DNA of 64,000 bases from JBJXHN01 sp046233135 (GTDB lineage: Bacteria > Pseudomonadota > Alphaproteobacteria > Rhodospirillales > Rhodospirillaceae). How positions within the stretch are numbered: position 1 is the first letter of the stretch; every line of letters starts with the position of its first letter. A program made the translations under genes and the position numbers. Location of the stretch: assembly GCA_046233135.1 (NCBI GenBank), contig JBJXHN010000002.1:372001-436000 (forward strand). The letters run 5' to 3'. Positions 53,272-62,682 of this stretch are shown here, piece by piece. A model generated the notes under the pieces. It saw nothing but the letters and a program-made list of their open reading frames with translations, was not told where the DNA came from and ran no database searches.

Positions 53272-54957
53272 TCACATCGCGCGGACCCGGCTCAGGAAAG
53301 CGCCCACCCGTTCCTTCAGCGAATTGCTTTCGTTGGACACCATGCCGGCTTCCTCCAGCACTTCGGCAGCTTCGCGGCCGGTTTCCTCTGCTTCGCTTTT
53401 CACCTGTTCGATGTTGGAGGACACTTCCTTGGCCGAGGTGGCGGTCTGTTCCACGTTGTGGGCGATCTCGCGGGTGGCGGCGTCCTGTTCCTCGATGGCG
53501 GCGCTGATGCCGGAGGAGATCTCGTTCAACTGGCTGATGGTCGAGCCGATGGCCCGGATCACCGCGACGGCTTCGCTGGTGCTGTCCTGCACGGCGCTGA
53601 TCTTGCTGGAGATGTTTTCGGTGGCCTTGGCGGTCTGATTGGCGAGGCTCTTCACTTCGTTGGCGACCACGGCGAAGCCCTTGCCCGCCTCGCCGGCGCG
53701 GGCGCTTTCGATGGTGGCATTCAGGGCCAGCAGGTTGGTCTGGCTGGCGATCTGATGGATCAGTTCCACCACTTCACCGATGCCGCGGGCTTCCTCTTCC
53801 AGACCCTTGACCATGTCGTCGGCCCGTTTGGTCGCGGCCACGGCCTCGCCGGAGATGGTGGTGGCGCGCTGTACCTGGCGGGCGATCTCGTCGATGGAGG
53901 CAGACAGCTGATTGGCGGCGGCCGCGACAGCTTCGGCCGAGGCGGTGGCCTGCTGGGCGCCGGCGGCGACGGTCAGGGACTGATGACTGGTCTTTTGGGC
54001 GTTGGTCGACATGCGGGCGGCATCGCCACGCATCTTGGTCGAGGCCTTGCCCAGCAGGTTGACGATGCTCATCACGTTGCCTTCGAACTCGTCGGCCAGC
54101 CCCCGGAAAGTGCGGCTGCGTTCTTCGGCGGCTTCGATTTCCAAGCGCTTGGTCTGGGCGTTCAGCTCGCGTATCTTCAGGCCGTTTTCGCGGAACACGG
54201 CGACGGAACGGGCCATCGAGCCGATTTCGCTGCGGTTGTTCTTGAAGGGGACTTCAGTGTCCAGGTTGCCGCCGGCCAGCTGGCCCATCGCGCCTTCCAG
54301 GCTGCGCAGGGGCAGGGTGATCGAGCGGGTGATGATCAGGGCGACGGCGCCGGCCAGCAGCACGATCACGGTGATCACGGCGACCATCACGGTGGTGGCT
54401 TCGGATTTGGCGGCCTGACTGCCGGCGTTGAATTCTATGGCCTTGTTGCGGGCGAAGGTGATCAGGGCGTCCATGGACTTGGTGATCAGGGCCACATGCT
54501 GCGCCCCGCGGCCCTTGGTGATCATGGCCGCCTGGGCACGTTCGCCGGCCTGCATCAGGGCGATCACGTTGTCGCGGATCGGCCGCCAGTCGACGATGGC
54601 GGTGCGGGCGGTTTCCACCAAGGCCTTGTCGCCTAGGAACCGCTCGCGAATGATATCGAATTGGGCCAGCACCTCGGTTTCGTAGCGGGAGACCTCGGCC
54701 TGCGCGGCGTTGATGGCGTCGTCGTCGGTGGCCAGCGCTACGTCCTTCATGGCGCGGTGCATGGCAATGATGCCCGCATTGGCCTCCAGCACCGCATTAC
54801 TGACCGCGAGCGGATGGCGATAGAGTTTCTCGGTCAGTCCGGCCAGCGTGTTCATATTGCTCAGCGCGGACAGGCCGAGGACGACGGTCAGCACGGCCAG
54901 TACACCGAAGCCGACCAGAAGACGAGTCACAATGCGGGTGTTGGACAGGATGGACAT
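53272..54957 (-). CDS. Methyl-accepting chemotaxis protein
   Basis: 561 residues from the ATG at 54957. Membrane segments at about 10-32 and 188-210 bracket a periplasmic four-helix-bundle sensor region. A HAMP domain (about 210-262) and the signalling hairpin (IHQIASQTNLLALNATIESA, GKGFAVVANEVKSLA) follow. Signals to CheA/CheW; ligand unknown. No che genes nearby. It is convergent with the oxidase operon across repeat copy B. Confidence 0.94.
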   Translation of the reverse strand: MSILSNTRIVTRLLVGFGVLAVLTVVLGLSALSNMNTLAGLTEKLYRHPLAVSNAVLEANAGIIAMHRAMKDVALATDDDAINAAQAEVSRYETEVLAQFDIIRERFLGDKALVETARTAIVDWRPIRDNVIALMQAGERAQAAMITKGRGAQHVALITKSMDALITFARNKAIEFNAGSQAAKSEATTVMVAVITVIVLLAGAVALIITRSITLPLRSLEGAMGQLAGGNLDTEVPFKNNRSEIGSMARSVAVFRENGLKIRELNAQTKRLEIEAAEERSRTFRGLADEFEGNVMSIVNLLGKASTKMRGDAARMSTNAQKTSHQSLTVAAGAQQATASAEAVAAAANQLSASIDEIARQVQRATTISGEAVAATKRADDMVKGLEEEARGIGEVVELIHQIASQTNLLALNATIESARAGEAGKGFAVVANEVKSLANQTAKATENISSKISAVQDSTSEAVAVIRAIGSTISQLNEISSGISAAIEEQDAATREIAHNVEQTATSAKEVSSNIEQVKSEAEETGREAAEVLEEAGMVSNESNSLKERVGAFLSRVRAM

Positions 54958-55385
54958 GGCTGGGAACCCCCCGAGACAGACCGTCCGCTCTTTCATTGGA
55001 ATTGGCCACACCCGGGCGGACAACCGGGGTGCTTTTGTCGATCTAATGGGGAAGAAGCCGGTGTAACCACCGGATGGGGCGGGTCCGCCCGGGGCGCGTT
55101 TGACCGGACTCGCCGTATGGATTTAAGGTACGACAAATGGTCTGTAGTGGCTACCAGCTAAATGCGAGGGGGGGTCTGCGTTTTCGGTATGGAGCCGACG
55201 GGGAGAGGGCAGCGTGAATGCGGTCGTACTTGGACGCGCGCGAAACCGAAAAACACGCTTCGCATCGGATCATATGACGTGAAATCAAATGTCTGGCGTG
55301 CCGAGCCGGCCCGGCAAAGAAAAAGCGGCGGGTGGGGGGCGCGGATCGTCTCCGCTCCCCACCCGCCGCTGTAACCGGGTCGGCC
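54958..55385. other. Intergenic region upstream of the chemoreceptor
   Basis: 428 bases between the chemoreceptor start and the gmd stop, both on the minus strand. It holds the gmd terminator (55315-55370). Somewhat AT-rich around 55120-55150, where the chemoreceptor promoter may lie; no clear boxes. No gene seen. Confidence 0.4.
55315..55370 (-). terminator. Intrinsic terminator after gmd
   Basis: A 14-bp stem (AGCGGCGGGTGGGG, 55324-55337, with 55357-55370) plus an inner CGGA/TCCG pairing, followed on the minus strand by a T-rich tract (CTTTTTCTTT). Confidence 0.85.
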
Positions 55386-56435
55386 TTATTCCGCCGCAGC
55401 GGCCTTCAGGTCGGCTTCCATCATGTCACGGACCAGATCATCCAGGGTGGCCTTGTGGGTCCAGCCCAGCTTTTCCTTGGCCTTGGTGGGATCACCCAGC
55501 AGCAGGTCCACTTCGGTGGGGCGGAAGTAGCGGGGGTCGACCTGGACCACGGTTTTGCCGGTGGTGGTGTCGACACCCTTTTCTTCCAGGCCTTCGCCCT
55601 TCCATTCGATGGTGCGGCCGACGAACGCGAAGGACTTCTCGACGAAGGACCGCACGCTGTGGGTTTCGCCGGTGGCCAGCACGTAATCGTCGGCTTCGTC
55701 CTGCTGCAGGATCCGCCACATGCCTTCCACATAGTCCTTGGCGTGGCCCCAGTCGCGCTTGGCGTCCAGGTTGCCGAGGAACAGGCCGTCCTGGGTGCCC
55801 TGATGGATGCGGGCCACGGCGCGGGTGATCTTGCGGGTCACGAAGGTTTCGCCGCGAATCGGGCTTTCGTGGTTGAACAGGATGCCGTTGGAGGCATGCA
55901 TGTCATAGGCCTCACGGTAGTTCACCGTGATCCAGTAGCCATACAGCTTGGCGGCGGCATAGGGGCTGCGCGGGTAGAAGGGGGTGGTTTCCTTCTGCGG
56001 CGTTTCCTGCACCTTGCCGTACAGTTCGGAGGTGGAGGCCTGGTAGAAGCGGGTCCGCTTTTCCATGCCCAGGATACGGATCGCTTCCAGGATACGCAGC
56101 ACGCCGATAGCGTCGGCGTTGGCGGTGTATTCCGGGGTCTCGAAGCTCACCTGCACATGGGACTGGGCGGCGAGGTTGTAGATCTCGGTCGGCTGGACGT
56201 GCTGGATCAGGCGGATCAGATTGGTGCTGTCCGTCATGTCCCCGTAGTGCATGGTGAAGCGCACGCCGCTTTCGTGGGGGTCCTGGTAGAGGTGCTCCAC
56301 CCGCCCCGTGTTGAACGAGGAAGACCGCCGCTTGATCCCGTGAACGGTATAGCCCTTGGAGAGCAACAGCTCCGCCAGATAGGCCCCATCCTGGCCAGTG
56401 ACACCGGTGATCAGGGCGACTTTATCTTCTGACAT
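55386..56435 (-). CDS. gmd: GDP-mannose 4,6-dehydratase
   Basis: 349-residue short-chain dehydrogenase making GDP-4-keto-6-deoxymannose, precursor of fucose, rhamnose and perosamine. Cofactor loop GVTGQDGAYLAELL, catalytic S/T and YAAAK, and FNHESPIRGETFVTRKI are present. No following reductase (fcl, rmd or per) lies in the window, so the end sugar is unknown. First clear glycan gene of the region. Confidence 0.97.
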   Translation of the reverse strand: MSEDKVALITGVTGQDGAYLAELLLSKGYTVHGIKRRSSSFNTGRVEHLYQDPHESGVRFTMHYGDMTDSTNLIRLIQHVQPTEIYNLAAQSHVQVSFETPEYTANADAIGVLRILEAIRILGMEKRTRFYQASTSELYGKVQETPQKETTPFYPRSPYAAAKLYGYWITVNYREAYDMHASNGILFNHESPIRGETFVTRKITRAVARIHQGTQDGLFLGNLDAKRDWGHAKDYVEGMWRILQQDEADDYVLATGETHSVRSFVEKSFAFVGRTIEWKGEGLEEKGVDTTTGKTVVQVDPRYFRPTEVDLLLGDPTKAKEKLGWTHKATLDDLVRDMMEADLKAAAAE

Positions 56436-56604
56436 GGTCCTCTCCGAGCAACTGTAGCAATGCGGCAGGGGCGGATTCGCCCGAAGCGCCTTCTAATAGG
56501 GGGAAAGCCGCCGAGAGGCAATCATCGTGATCACGGAAACGTGTCACGAGCGCGCAACGGTGGCCGGTGGGAAGCGTTCCGGGTACCCAAACCGCTACCG
56601 TTCG

Positions 56605-57993
56605 TCAAGTCAGGGCGGCAAGGCTTTCTTTCACTCTGGCGATGACGCCGCCCCAGTCTCCGGCGGATTGCTGCCGGAACAGGCGCATCTCTGGGTACCA
56701 GGGGGTATCGTCGCGGCCGATGATCCAGCGCCAGTCGGGCACGAAGGGCAGCATGACCCAGGTGGGCTTGCCCATGGCGCCGGCCAGGTGGGCCACCGAG
56801 GTATCGACGCTGAGCACCAGGTCCAGATTGTCGATGGTCCCGGCGGTGTCGGCGTAATCGCGGAACAGGGGGGCGGGGTTCTGCACATGGGGATGGCGGG
56901 CCAGCACGGCGGCGTGTTCCGGGCGCATGTCCACCTGCAGGCTGACGAAGTCCACCTGCGCGTCACCGAGAAGGGAGTCCAGCAGCTCGGCGGGCATGGA
57001 CCGGTTGGCATCGTTCTTGTGGGTGGCGCTGCCCGACCAGACCAGGCCGACCCGGGGCTTGCCGGAACGGGGCGTGAGCCGGGTTTCCCAGTCGGCTTTC
57101 CACTCCGCCGCTGCCGTCAGATAGGGCACGTCGGCCGGGATCGTGTCCACGGAGGTGCCGAACAGGCGGGGCAGGCTCAGCAGCGGGGCGTGGAAATCGG
57201 CCTTGGGCGCGGGATCGCCGTTGCATAGCAGGCTGTCCGCCGCATTGGAGAACTTCAGCAGACGTTCGAAAGCCGGTTGGCAGGTTAGAATCATCTGCCC
57301 GCCCCGTGCCCGCACCAGAGCGGCGTAGCGCACGAAATGCAAGGTGTCGCCCATGCCCTGCTCGGTGATGGTCAGCAGGGTCTTGCCGTTCAGGTCATCC
57401 TCGCCGGTCCAGGGGGGGCAGAAAGCAGTGCCGTCCAGGGCCAGGGCGACGTCGGAGAATTGCAGCCGCCATTCGTATTCGCGGAATCCTTCGGGCAGAT
57501 CCCCCTTCAACAGCAGGATATTGCCCAGGTTCTTGTGGCCTTCGGCCTTGTCGGGATAGAGCGCGACCGCCTTGCGCAGGACCGCTTGTGCGTCGTCGTA
57601 CCGGCCGGCGGTGTGGAGCGTGCTGCCACGGTTGATCAAAACCGCATAGGCATCGGGGGCGAGGGCCATCGCCCGCTCCGTTATCTCCAGCGCGGCCTCG
57701 ACGTCTCCCTGATCGTTAAGGATATTGCACAGGTTGGTCATGGTGGCGACATGATCGGGATTGACCGCCAGCGCCTTGCGGTATTCCACCAGGGCTTCGT
57801 CGTTGCGGCCCAGCTGGCGCAGGCAATAGCCGATGTTGCCCAGGGTGTCGGCATCCGGGCGTTGCTTGGCGGCCTTCCGGAACAGCATCAGGGCCCCTTT
57901 GACGTCGCCCTTCTGGACGAGGTTGAAGCCCTGGTTGAATTCCGGCAGGCGGGCCTGTCCGGCCTTGGCGGAGCGGCGCTGTTTGCGATTCAT
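56605..57993 (-). CDS. TPR protein with glycosyltransferase-like C-terminal domain (paralog 4)
   Basis: 462 residues from the ATG at 57993, starting MNRKQRRSAKAGQARLPEF. TPR repeats cover about 20-170 (GNIGYCLRQLGRNDEALVEY). The C-terminal half has LLTITEQGMGDTLHFVRYAA, VGLVWSGSATHKNDANRSM and LDLVLSVDTSVAHLAGAMG, so it is closer to canonical TPR-GT41-like proteins than the three paralogs at 29784-35922. Divergent from the GT8-like gene. Confidence 0.82.
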   Translation of the reverse strand: MNRKQRRSAKAGQARLPEFNQGFNLVQKGDVKGALMLFRKAAKQRPDADTLGNIGYCLRQLGRNDEALVEYRKALAVNPDHVATMTNLCNILNDQGDVEAALEITERAMALAPDAYAVLINRGSTLHTAGRYDDAQAVLRKAVALYPDKAEGHKNLGNILLLKGDLPEGFREYEWRLQFSDVALALDGTAFCPPWTGEDDLNGKTLLTITEQGMGDTLHFVRYAALVRARGGQMILTCQPAFERLLKFSNAADSLLCNGDPAPKADFHAPLLSLPRLFGTSVDTIPADVPYLTAAAEWKADWETRLTPRSGKPRVGLVWSGSATHKNDANRSMPAELLDSLLGDAQVDFVSLQVDMRPEHAAVLARHPHVQNPAPLFRDYADTAGTIDNLDLVLSVDTSVAHLAGAMGKPTWVMLPFVPDWRWIIGRDDTPWYPEMRLFRQQSAGDWGGVIARVKESLAALT

Positions 57994-58276
57994 GATCAGA
58001 CGGTCTCCCAATGACGCGAACCTATCTAGCGGGTGGGGCGAAGGTCGGGCAAGGGTCTTGTGCCGTCGGTCGCCTGCCAAGGCAGCTTTCGCATCGGGCG
58101 GCTACGGCCATAATACGATCCGTCGCGTCGCCCGCCGGGGCCGAGGGTCCTGGCTCGACCGGAGGCAAGCCGTTATAAGGGGGCGGATTTTATGTGCGGG
58201 GCGAATGCCGGGACCGTTTCGCGTCTCGTATGCCGCTCGTTTTTCGTCCCGCCCATTTTTCGGAACGGAGGTTCAG

Positions 58277-59926
58277 GTGCCCGATCTTCAGGCGCGATTG
58301 CAGGCCGCGGTTGACCTGCACCAGCAAGGTGATTTGCCGGCGGCCCAACGGATCTATACCGAGGTCCTGCAAGCTGACCCGGGCAATACCGACGCCTTGC
58401 ACCTGATGGGCGTTTCCCTGCGCGGCAGTGATCCGCTGCGGGCGACCCTGCTGATTGCCGAAGCCATCACTCTGAACCCGGCCGGGCTTGCCTCGGCGAC
58501 GAACAACCTGCGCAATGCCGTGGGGTCGCTGGTGGATGCCGCCGCCAAGACACCCGCCAAGACACAGGTCTTGTTGCAGCCGGTCATCGATCCGCTGGCC
58601 CGCGTGCTGGCGGCTTTGGGGGACGTGGCGCTGGCCGATGTGCTGGTCCGCACCCTGGGTCTGAAAGGGTTCCCCGGGGCCGGCTTGGCGCTCCTCGAAC
58701 GCAGTGGTCTCGATGGCGACGGCGGCGCCGGAATGGTGCCGGATCTGGCCGTGGCAAAGGGGCTCCTGCTCGAACGCATGGGTCGCACGGCCGAGGCCTG
58801 CGCCGTGCTCTCCGCCTGCGCCGATGGGGCGCCTGATCTGCTTCCCTGCTGGCAGATGCTGGCCCGCGTGGCTTTCACCGAAGGGCGGCGGGATCTGTCC
58901 CGCAAGGCCTATGAACAGTGCGTGCGCCTGGATCCCAACGACGAGTGGAGCCACTTCAATCTGAACCTTTTCTTGCGCAATGCCCGCCATCGGGACGCAG
59001 AGGACATGCGCGCCGAGTACCGGCTGTGGCGGGACAAGGCGGTAACCTCCAGGCCCGCGCGCCGGGCCATTGTCAGTTCTTCTGACGCCAACTACTTCCC
59101 GCTGGCGAAGGGATTGATCCTCAGTCTGGAGGCCCGGGGTGTGCGGGCCGATTACAGTCTCTATTTCATCGACGCCGGCTGCACGGCCGAGCAGTTGGCC
59201 TGGTTGTCGGCCCACACGGACGGGGTCTCCAAGCCGACCAAGGAAATCCCCTTCCCGGACGGCTATCCGGATTATGTGCGGACCCATATCGCCCGGTCGT
59301 TCATCCCCGACATCTTCCCCGGCCATGACCACTACCTGTGGCTGGACAGCGATATGTGGGTGCAGGACCGGTCTGCGGTGGACATGTATTTTCACGAAGC
59401 CGGCCAGGGCCGCATTGCCGCCACATGCGATGTGGATCGCACCTACTACAACCGATACTGGATGGACAAGACCTTCCTGAACGAGGTGGACGAGGCCTAC
59501 AAGCTGGGCTGGACGGATGCCCATGCGGAGAAATACCGCACCAAGGCCTGCTTCAATTCCGGATCGTTCTGCGCCGCCGCCGGAGACCCGTTCTGGAACG
59601 CCTACGAAGCGGCGATTATCGAAGGCCTTCATACGGCCGCGACCAAGGACAGCTTTTCTCACATCATCGAGAACGCGGCCTTCAACGAAACCCTCTATAC
59701 CCTTGGGCGGGTGGCCATTCTGCCGTCGTTCTGCAACTGGCAATGCGGCCTGGCCACCCCGTTCCTGGATGACGACGGCGTTGCCCGCCAGCCTTTTGTC
59801 CCATACGAACCGGTGGGGATTGTTCATCTGACGGTCCAGAAAATGCGGCGGGACTACGTTCGCCTCGGTCTGCTATACGATCAGGGTCGCTATTTGGCGC
59901 CCGAGGAGATCAAGGGGTTCCTTTGA
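58277..59926 (+). CDS. TPR / glycosyltransferase (GT8-like) protein
   Basis: 549 residues from a GTG at 58277 with GGAGG five bases upstream; an earlier open frame crosses the divergent promoter. TPR-like N-terminal half (LHQQGDLPAAQRIYTEVLQA). The C-terminal half has a GT-A pattern: LWLDSDMWVQD with D-x-D near residue 356, then NSGSFCAA and NWQCGLATPFL. Probably transfers a sugar in surface-glycan synthesis; donor unknown. Confidence 0.75.
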   Translation: MPDLQARLQAAVDLHQQGDLPAAQRIYTEVLQADPGNTDALHLMGVSLRGSDPLRATLLIAEAITLNPAGLASATNNLRNAVGSLVDAAAKTPAKTQVLLQPVIDPLARVLAALGDVALADVLVRTLGLKGFPGAGLALLERSGLDGDGGAGMVPDLAVAKGLLLERMGRTAEACAVLSACADGAPDLLPCWQMLARVAFTEGRRDLSRKAYEQCVRLDPNDEWSHFNLNLFLRNARHRDAEDMRAEYRLWRDKAVTSRPARRAIVSSSDANYFPLAKGLILSLEARGVRADYSLYFIDAGCTAEQLAWLSAHTDGVSKPTKEIPFPDGYPDYVRTHIARSFIPDIFPGHDHYLWLDSDMWVQDRSAVDMYFHEAGQGRIAATCDVDRTYYNRYWMDKTFLNEVDEAYKLGWTDAHAEKYRTKACFNSGSFCAAAGDPFWNAYEAAIIEGLHTAATKDSFSHIIENAAFNETLYTLGRVAILPSFCNWQCGLATPFLDDDGVARQPFVPYEPVGIVHLTVQKMRRDYVRLGLLYDQGRYLAPEEIKGFL

Positions 59927-60016
59927 CGCGCCTGCTTCCTTCCGTCTGCTGATCCGTCCCCATCCTGAGTTCGCCCTCTGATCCCGCTCTGACCGGCCGA
60001 AAGGACCGAGGTATCC

Positions 60017-61378
60017 GTGTCGACTTCGGAACCCTTCCCTCTCCCGCCCCTCTTGGACCGTGTTCCGTTGCGCGGTTTGCGGCCCGGCGACATTACCGTG
60101 GTCATCCAGGGACCCTACAATCCCGGCTTGACCGAACAGGGTGTCCGGAGTGTGGCCAGAATTCTGCCCGGGGCGAAGATCGTTCTCTCCACCTGGGAGG
60201 GAACTGTTCTGCCGCCGGCACTTCGCGAGGCGGTGGCGGCTGTTCTGTACAATGCAGATCCGGGCGGGATGGAGATTGCCGGGCTGGTGACGGCGGAACA
60301 GCAGGCATTTCACGCGCTCAAGGTCTGCAATATCAATCGCCACTTGTGCTCCAGCCTTGCCGGGCTACGCCGTGTCGATACGCCCTATGCCATGAAGCTG
60401 CGGTCTGACATGGCTCTGGTTCATGACGACTTCCTGAAATATTTCGAGCTGTTCGCGACCTGCCGCGGGGCGGATCAGGTGACCCGCAGCAAGGTGGTGA
60501 CCGGGGCTGCCTGGTCGCCGATGCGCTCTTTCTCTTTGACAGTGCAGGATTTTGTCTGGTTCGGTCGCAGTGATGATTTGTTGGATATCTTTGATATCAA
60601 GCCTCTGCCGTCCAAATGTGATTTGTCGAAATTTGGGAAATCTGCCCGGGATCGGACTCTGCTGATAGCGGAGCAGTATATCTTGCGAGAATTTCTGGAG
60701 AAGTATCGCCATGTTCCCTTGGAGGACTGTCGGCATATTTCTCCATTTCTTGTGGATTTTTCGAAAAGACTGATTTCATCGAATTTTATATGTGTTCCAT
60801 CGTATCGGTACGGTGTTCAGTTTTTCCGGCATCTGGCGCATATCAATCGGAAGCAGCGCTTCACCTGGAACTGGATCTATGACGCGTCCTTCACGGAATG
60901 GCTGGCTTGGGCGCGGAAGACCCATGCAACCCTGCCCGCTCTCCCCGAGCCGCTGGCCGGCTTGACGGCAGAGGAGGAGGCGGAAACGTCCCTCAAGGAC
61001 GGGCTGGTCAAGGCGATGCCGGATCGGGACGCGCGCTACGGAAAGTTCGAACGGATCGAGGTGCGCGCCTTGCTGGAAGCCGGCGTGGCCAGATTCGAGG
61101 CCGGCGATGCCGCCGAAGCGTTTCAGGCTTTCCGCCTGGCCAATGGCGTGGACCCTGGAGATCCGGACGGCTGCAATCTCTACGGCACCCTGTTGTCGCG
61201 CGCGGGTCAGCATGACGAGGCCATCGAAATCTTGACCCGGGCCATCAGGTTGGTGCCGGGGAACGACAGTTTCGAAAGCAATCTGAAGAACGCGCTCTCG
61301 CGGGCGGGATGCCCGGTGGGGGAACTCGAGGCACGCGTGGCAAGCCTGCGGGGAGCCTCGGCAAGCCATCCGCAATGA
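60017..61378 (+). CDS. WavE-like lipopolysaccharide synthesis protein with C-terminal TPR
   Basis: 453 residues. The start GLRPGDITVVIQGPYNP, then ILPGAKIVLSTWEGT and KLRSDM resemble WavE-type glycan proteins that include LPS core transferases. Residues about 355-435 are TPR-like (FEAGDAAEAFQAFRLANGVD). The middle of the gene (about 60540-60840) is AT-rich, with codons unlike both ends. It precedes the GDPD-like gene by 15 bases. Confidence 0.75.
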   Translation: MSTSEPFPLPPLLDRVPLRGLRPGDITVVIQGPYNPGLTEQGVRSVARILPGAKIVLSTWEGTVLPPALREAVAAVLYNADPGGMEIAGLVTAEQQAFHALKVCNINRHLCSSLAGLRRVDTPYAMKLRSDMALVHDDFLKYFELFATCRGADQVTRSKVVTGAAWSPMRSFSLTVQDFVWFGRSDDLLDIFDIKPLPSKCDLSKFGKSARDRTLLIAEQYILREFLEKYRHVPLEDCRHISPFLVDFSKRLISSNFICVPSYRYGVQFFRHLAHINRKQRFTWNWIYDASFTEWLAWARKTHATLPALPEPLAGLTAEEEAETSLKDGLVKAMPDRDARYGKFERIEVRALLEAGVARFEAGDAAEAFQAFRLANGVDPGDPDGCNLYGTLLSRAGQHDEAIEILTRAIRLVPGNDSFESNLKNALSRAGCPVGELEARVASLRGASASHPQ

Positions 61379-61393
61379 TCAGGGGCAAGCCCG

Positions 61394-62044
61394 ATGAAGG
61401 ATAGAATTCTCGCCCACCGGGGGCACTGGACGACGGTTTCGGAGAAGAACTCGGTGCTGGCGCTGGAACGTGCCCTGGCTGCCGGATACGGGGTGGAAAC
61501 CGATATCCGGGATCTGAACGGGGGGCTGGTGATTTCCCATGATCCTCCGCGATTCGAAGACGGGCCGATGACCGTGGACGAGTTTCTGGCGATGGTCGTT
61601 CGTTTGGGGGCGACGGGCTGGCTGGCGCTGAACATCAAGGCCGACGGACTGGCCGGCCCCCTGAAGGCGGCTCTGGACGCGCACGGCATCGACCGGTACT
61701 TCGTCTTCGACATGTCCGTGCCGGATATGCGGGGATATCTGGCGGCTGGCATGCAAACGTATACCCGGCGCAGTGATATCGAGGAGGCACCGGCTCTTCC
61801 GGTGGAAAGCCGGGGTGTCTGGCTGGATAGTTTCGGTATTTCGCACAGCCCGTCCGGCTGGGCGTCCGAAGCTTTGGCGGCGGGCAAGCAGGTGGCTCTG
61901 GTGTCGCCGGAACTGCACGGGCGCCCCCATGAGGCGGCATGGGCTGAGTGGCGGGAAGCGCTTTGTCCGTCCTCTGCCCCCGGAGTCCTTGTCTGTACCG
62001 ATTATCCCGACGCGGCTTTGCGTTTCTTCGAGGACGGCCGATGA
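61394..62044 (+). CDS. Glycerophosphodiester phosphodiesterase-like protein
   Basis: 216 residues of the GDPD TIM-barrel family: catalytic H8-R9 in LAHRG, E35 and D37 in VETDIRD, H49-D50 in ISHDPP. It is shorter than usual GDPD enzymes and lacks a signal peptide, so it works in the cytoplasm. Its stop overlaps the HAD start (ATGA). Releases glycerol phosphate or acts on a similar phosphodiester; substrate inferred. Confidence 0.8.
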   Translation: MKDRILAHRGHWTTVSEKNSVLALERALAAGYGVETDIRDLNGGLVISHDPPRFEDGPMTVDEFLAMVVRLGATGWLALNIKADGLAGPLKAALDAHGIDRYFVFDMSVPDMRGYLAAGMQTYTRRSDIEEAPALPVESRGVWLDSFGISHSPSGWASEALAAGKQVALVSPELHGRPHEAAWAEWREALCPSSAPGVLVCTDYPDAALRFFEDGR

Positions 62045-62682
62045 TCAAGGCAATTCTGTTCGATATGGACGGCGTGCTGATCGATGCGCGCGACTGGCAT
62101 TACGAGGCCCTGAACAGGGCCCTGGAAAAGTTCGGCATGGCCATCGAGCGGAATGCGCATCTGGCCACCTATGATGGCCTGCCGACCCGGCGAAAGCTGG
62201 AAATGCTGTCGCGGACCAAGGGCTTGCCGGTCGGTTTGCACGGCTTCCTCAATGATCTGAAGCAGGCCTATACCCTGGAAATCGCCTATGCCCGTTGCAA
62301 GCCCACATTCGCTCATCAGAATGCGCTGTCGCGGCTGAAGGCTGACGGATATCGTCAGGCGGTTTGTTCCAACTCCATTCGCAATACGGTGGAGCTGATG
62401 ATGAACTTGGCACGATTGGCCCCGCATCTGGACCTCGTGCTGTCCAACGAGGATGTCACCCGATCCAAGCCGGACCCGGAAGTCTATCTGACGGCCATGA
62501 CGGCGTTCGGCGTGACGCCGGAAGAATGCCTGATCCTGGAAGACAACGACCATGGCATCGCTGCGGCGCGGGCCAGTGGCGGTCATGTGATGGTGGTCGG
62601 AGAGCCGTCGGATGTGACCCTTGAGGCCATTCGGACCCGTATAGCGGAGATCGACAGCGCCGAAGGGGACGCGCGGCAATGA
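62041..62682 (+). CDS. HAD-superfamily hydrolase (beta-phosphoglucomutase-like)
   Basis: 213 residues with all four HAD motifs: nucleophile D8 and D10 in LFDMDGVLID, S/T motif CSNSIRN, K in RSKPDPEVY and the acidic LEDNDHGIAAA. An alpha-helical cap lies between motifs I and II. Works on a small phosphorylated metabolite, probably the product of its neighbours. Coupled to both by ATGA overlaps. Confidence 0.88.
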   Translation: MIKAILFDMDGVLIDARDWHYEALNRALEKFGMAIERNAHLATYDGLPTRRKLEMLSRTKGLPVGLHGFLNDLKQAYTLEIAYARCKPTFAHQNALSRLKADGYRQAVCSNSIRNTVELMMNLARLAPHLDLVLSNEDVTRSKPDPEVYLTAMTAFGVTPEECLILEDNDHGIAAARASGGHVMVVGEPSDVTLEAIRTRIAEIDSAEGDARQ

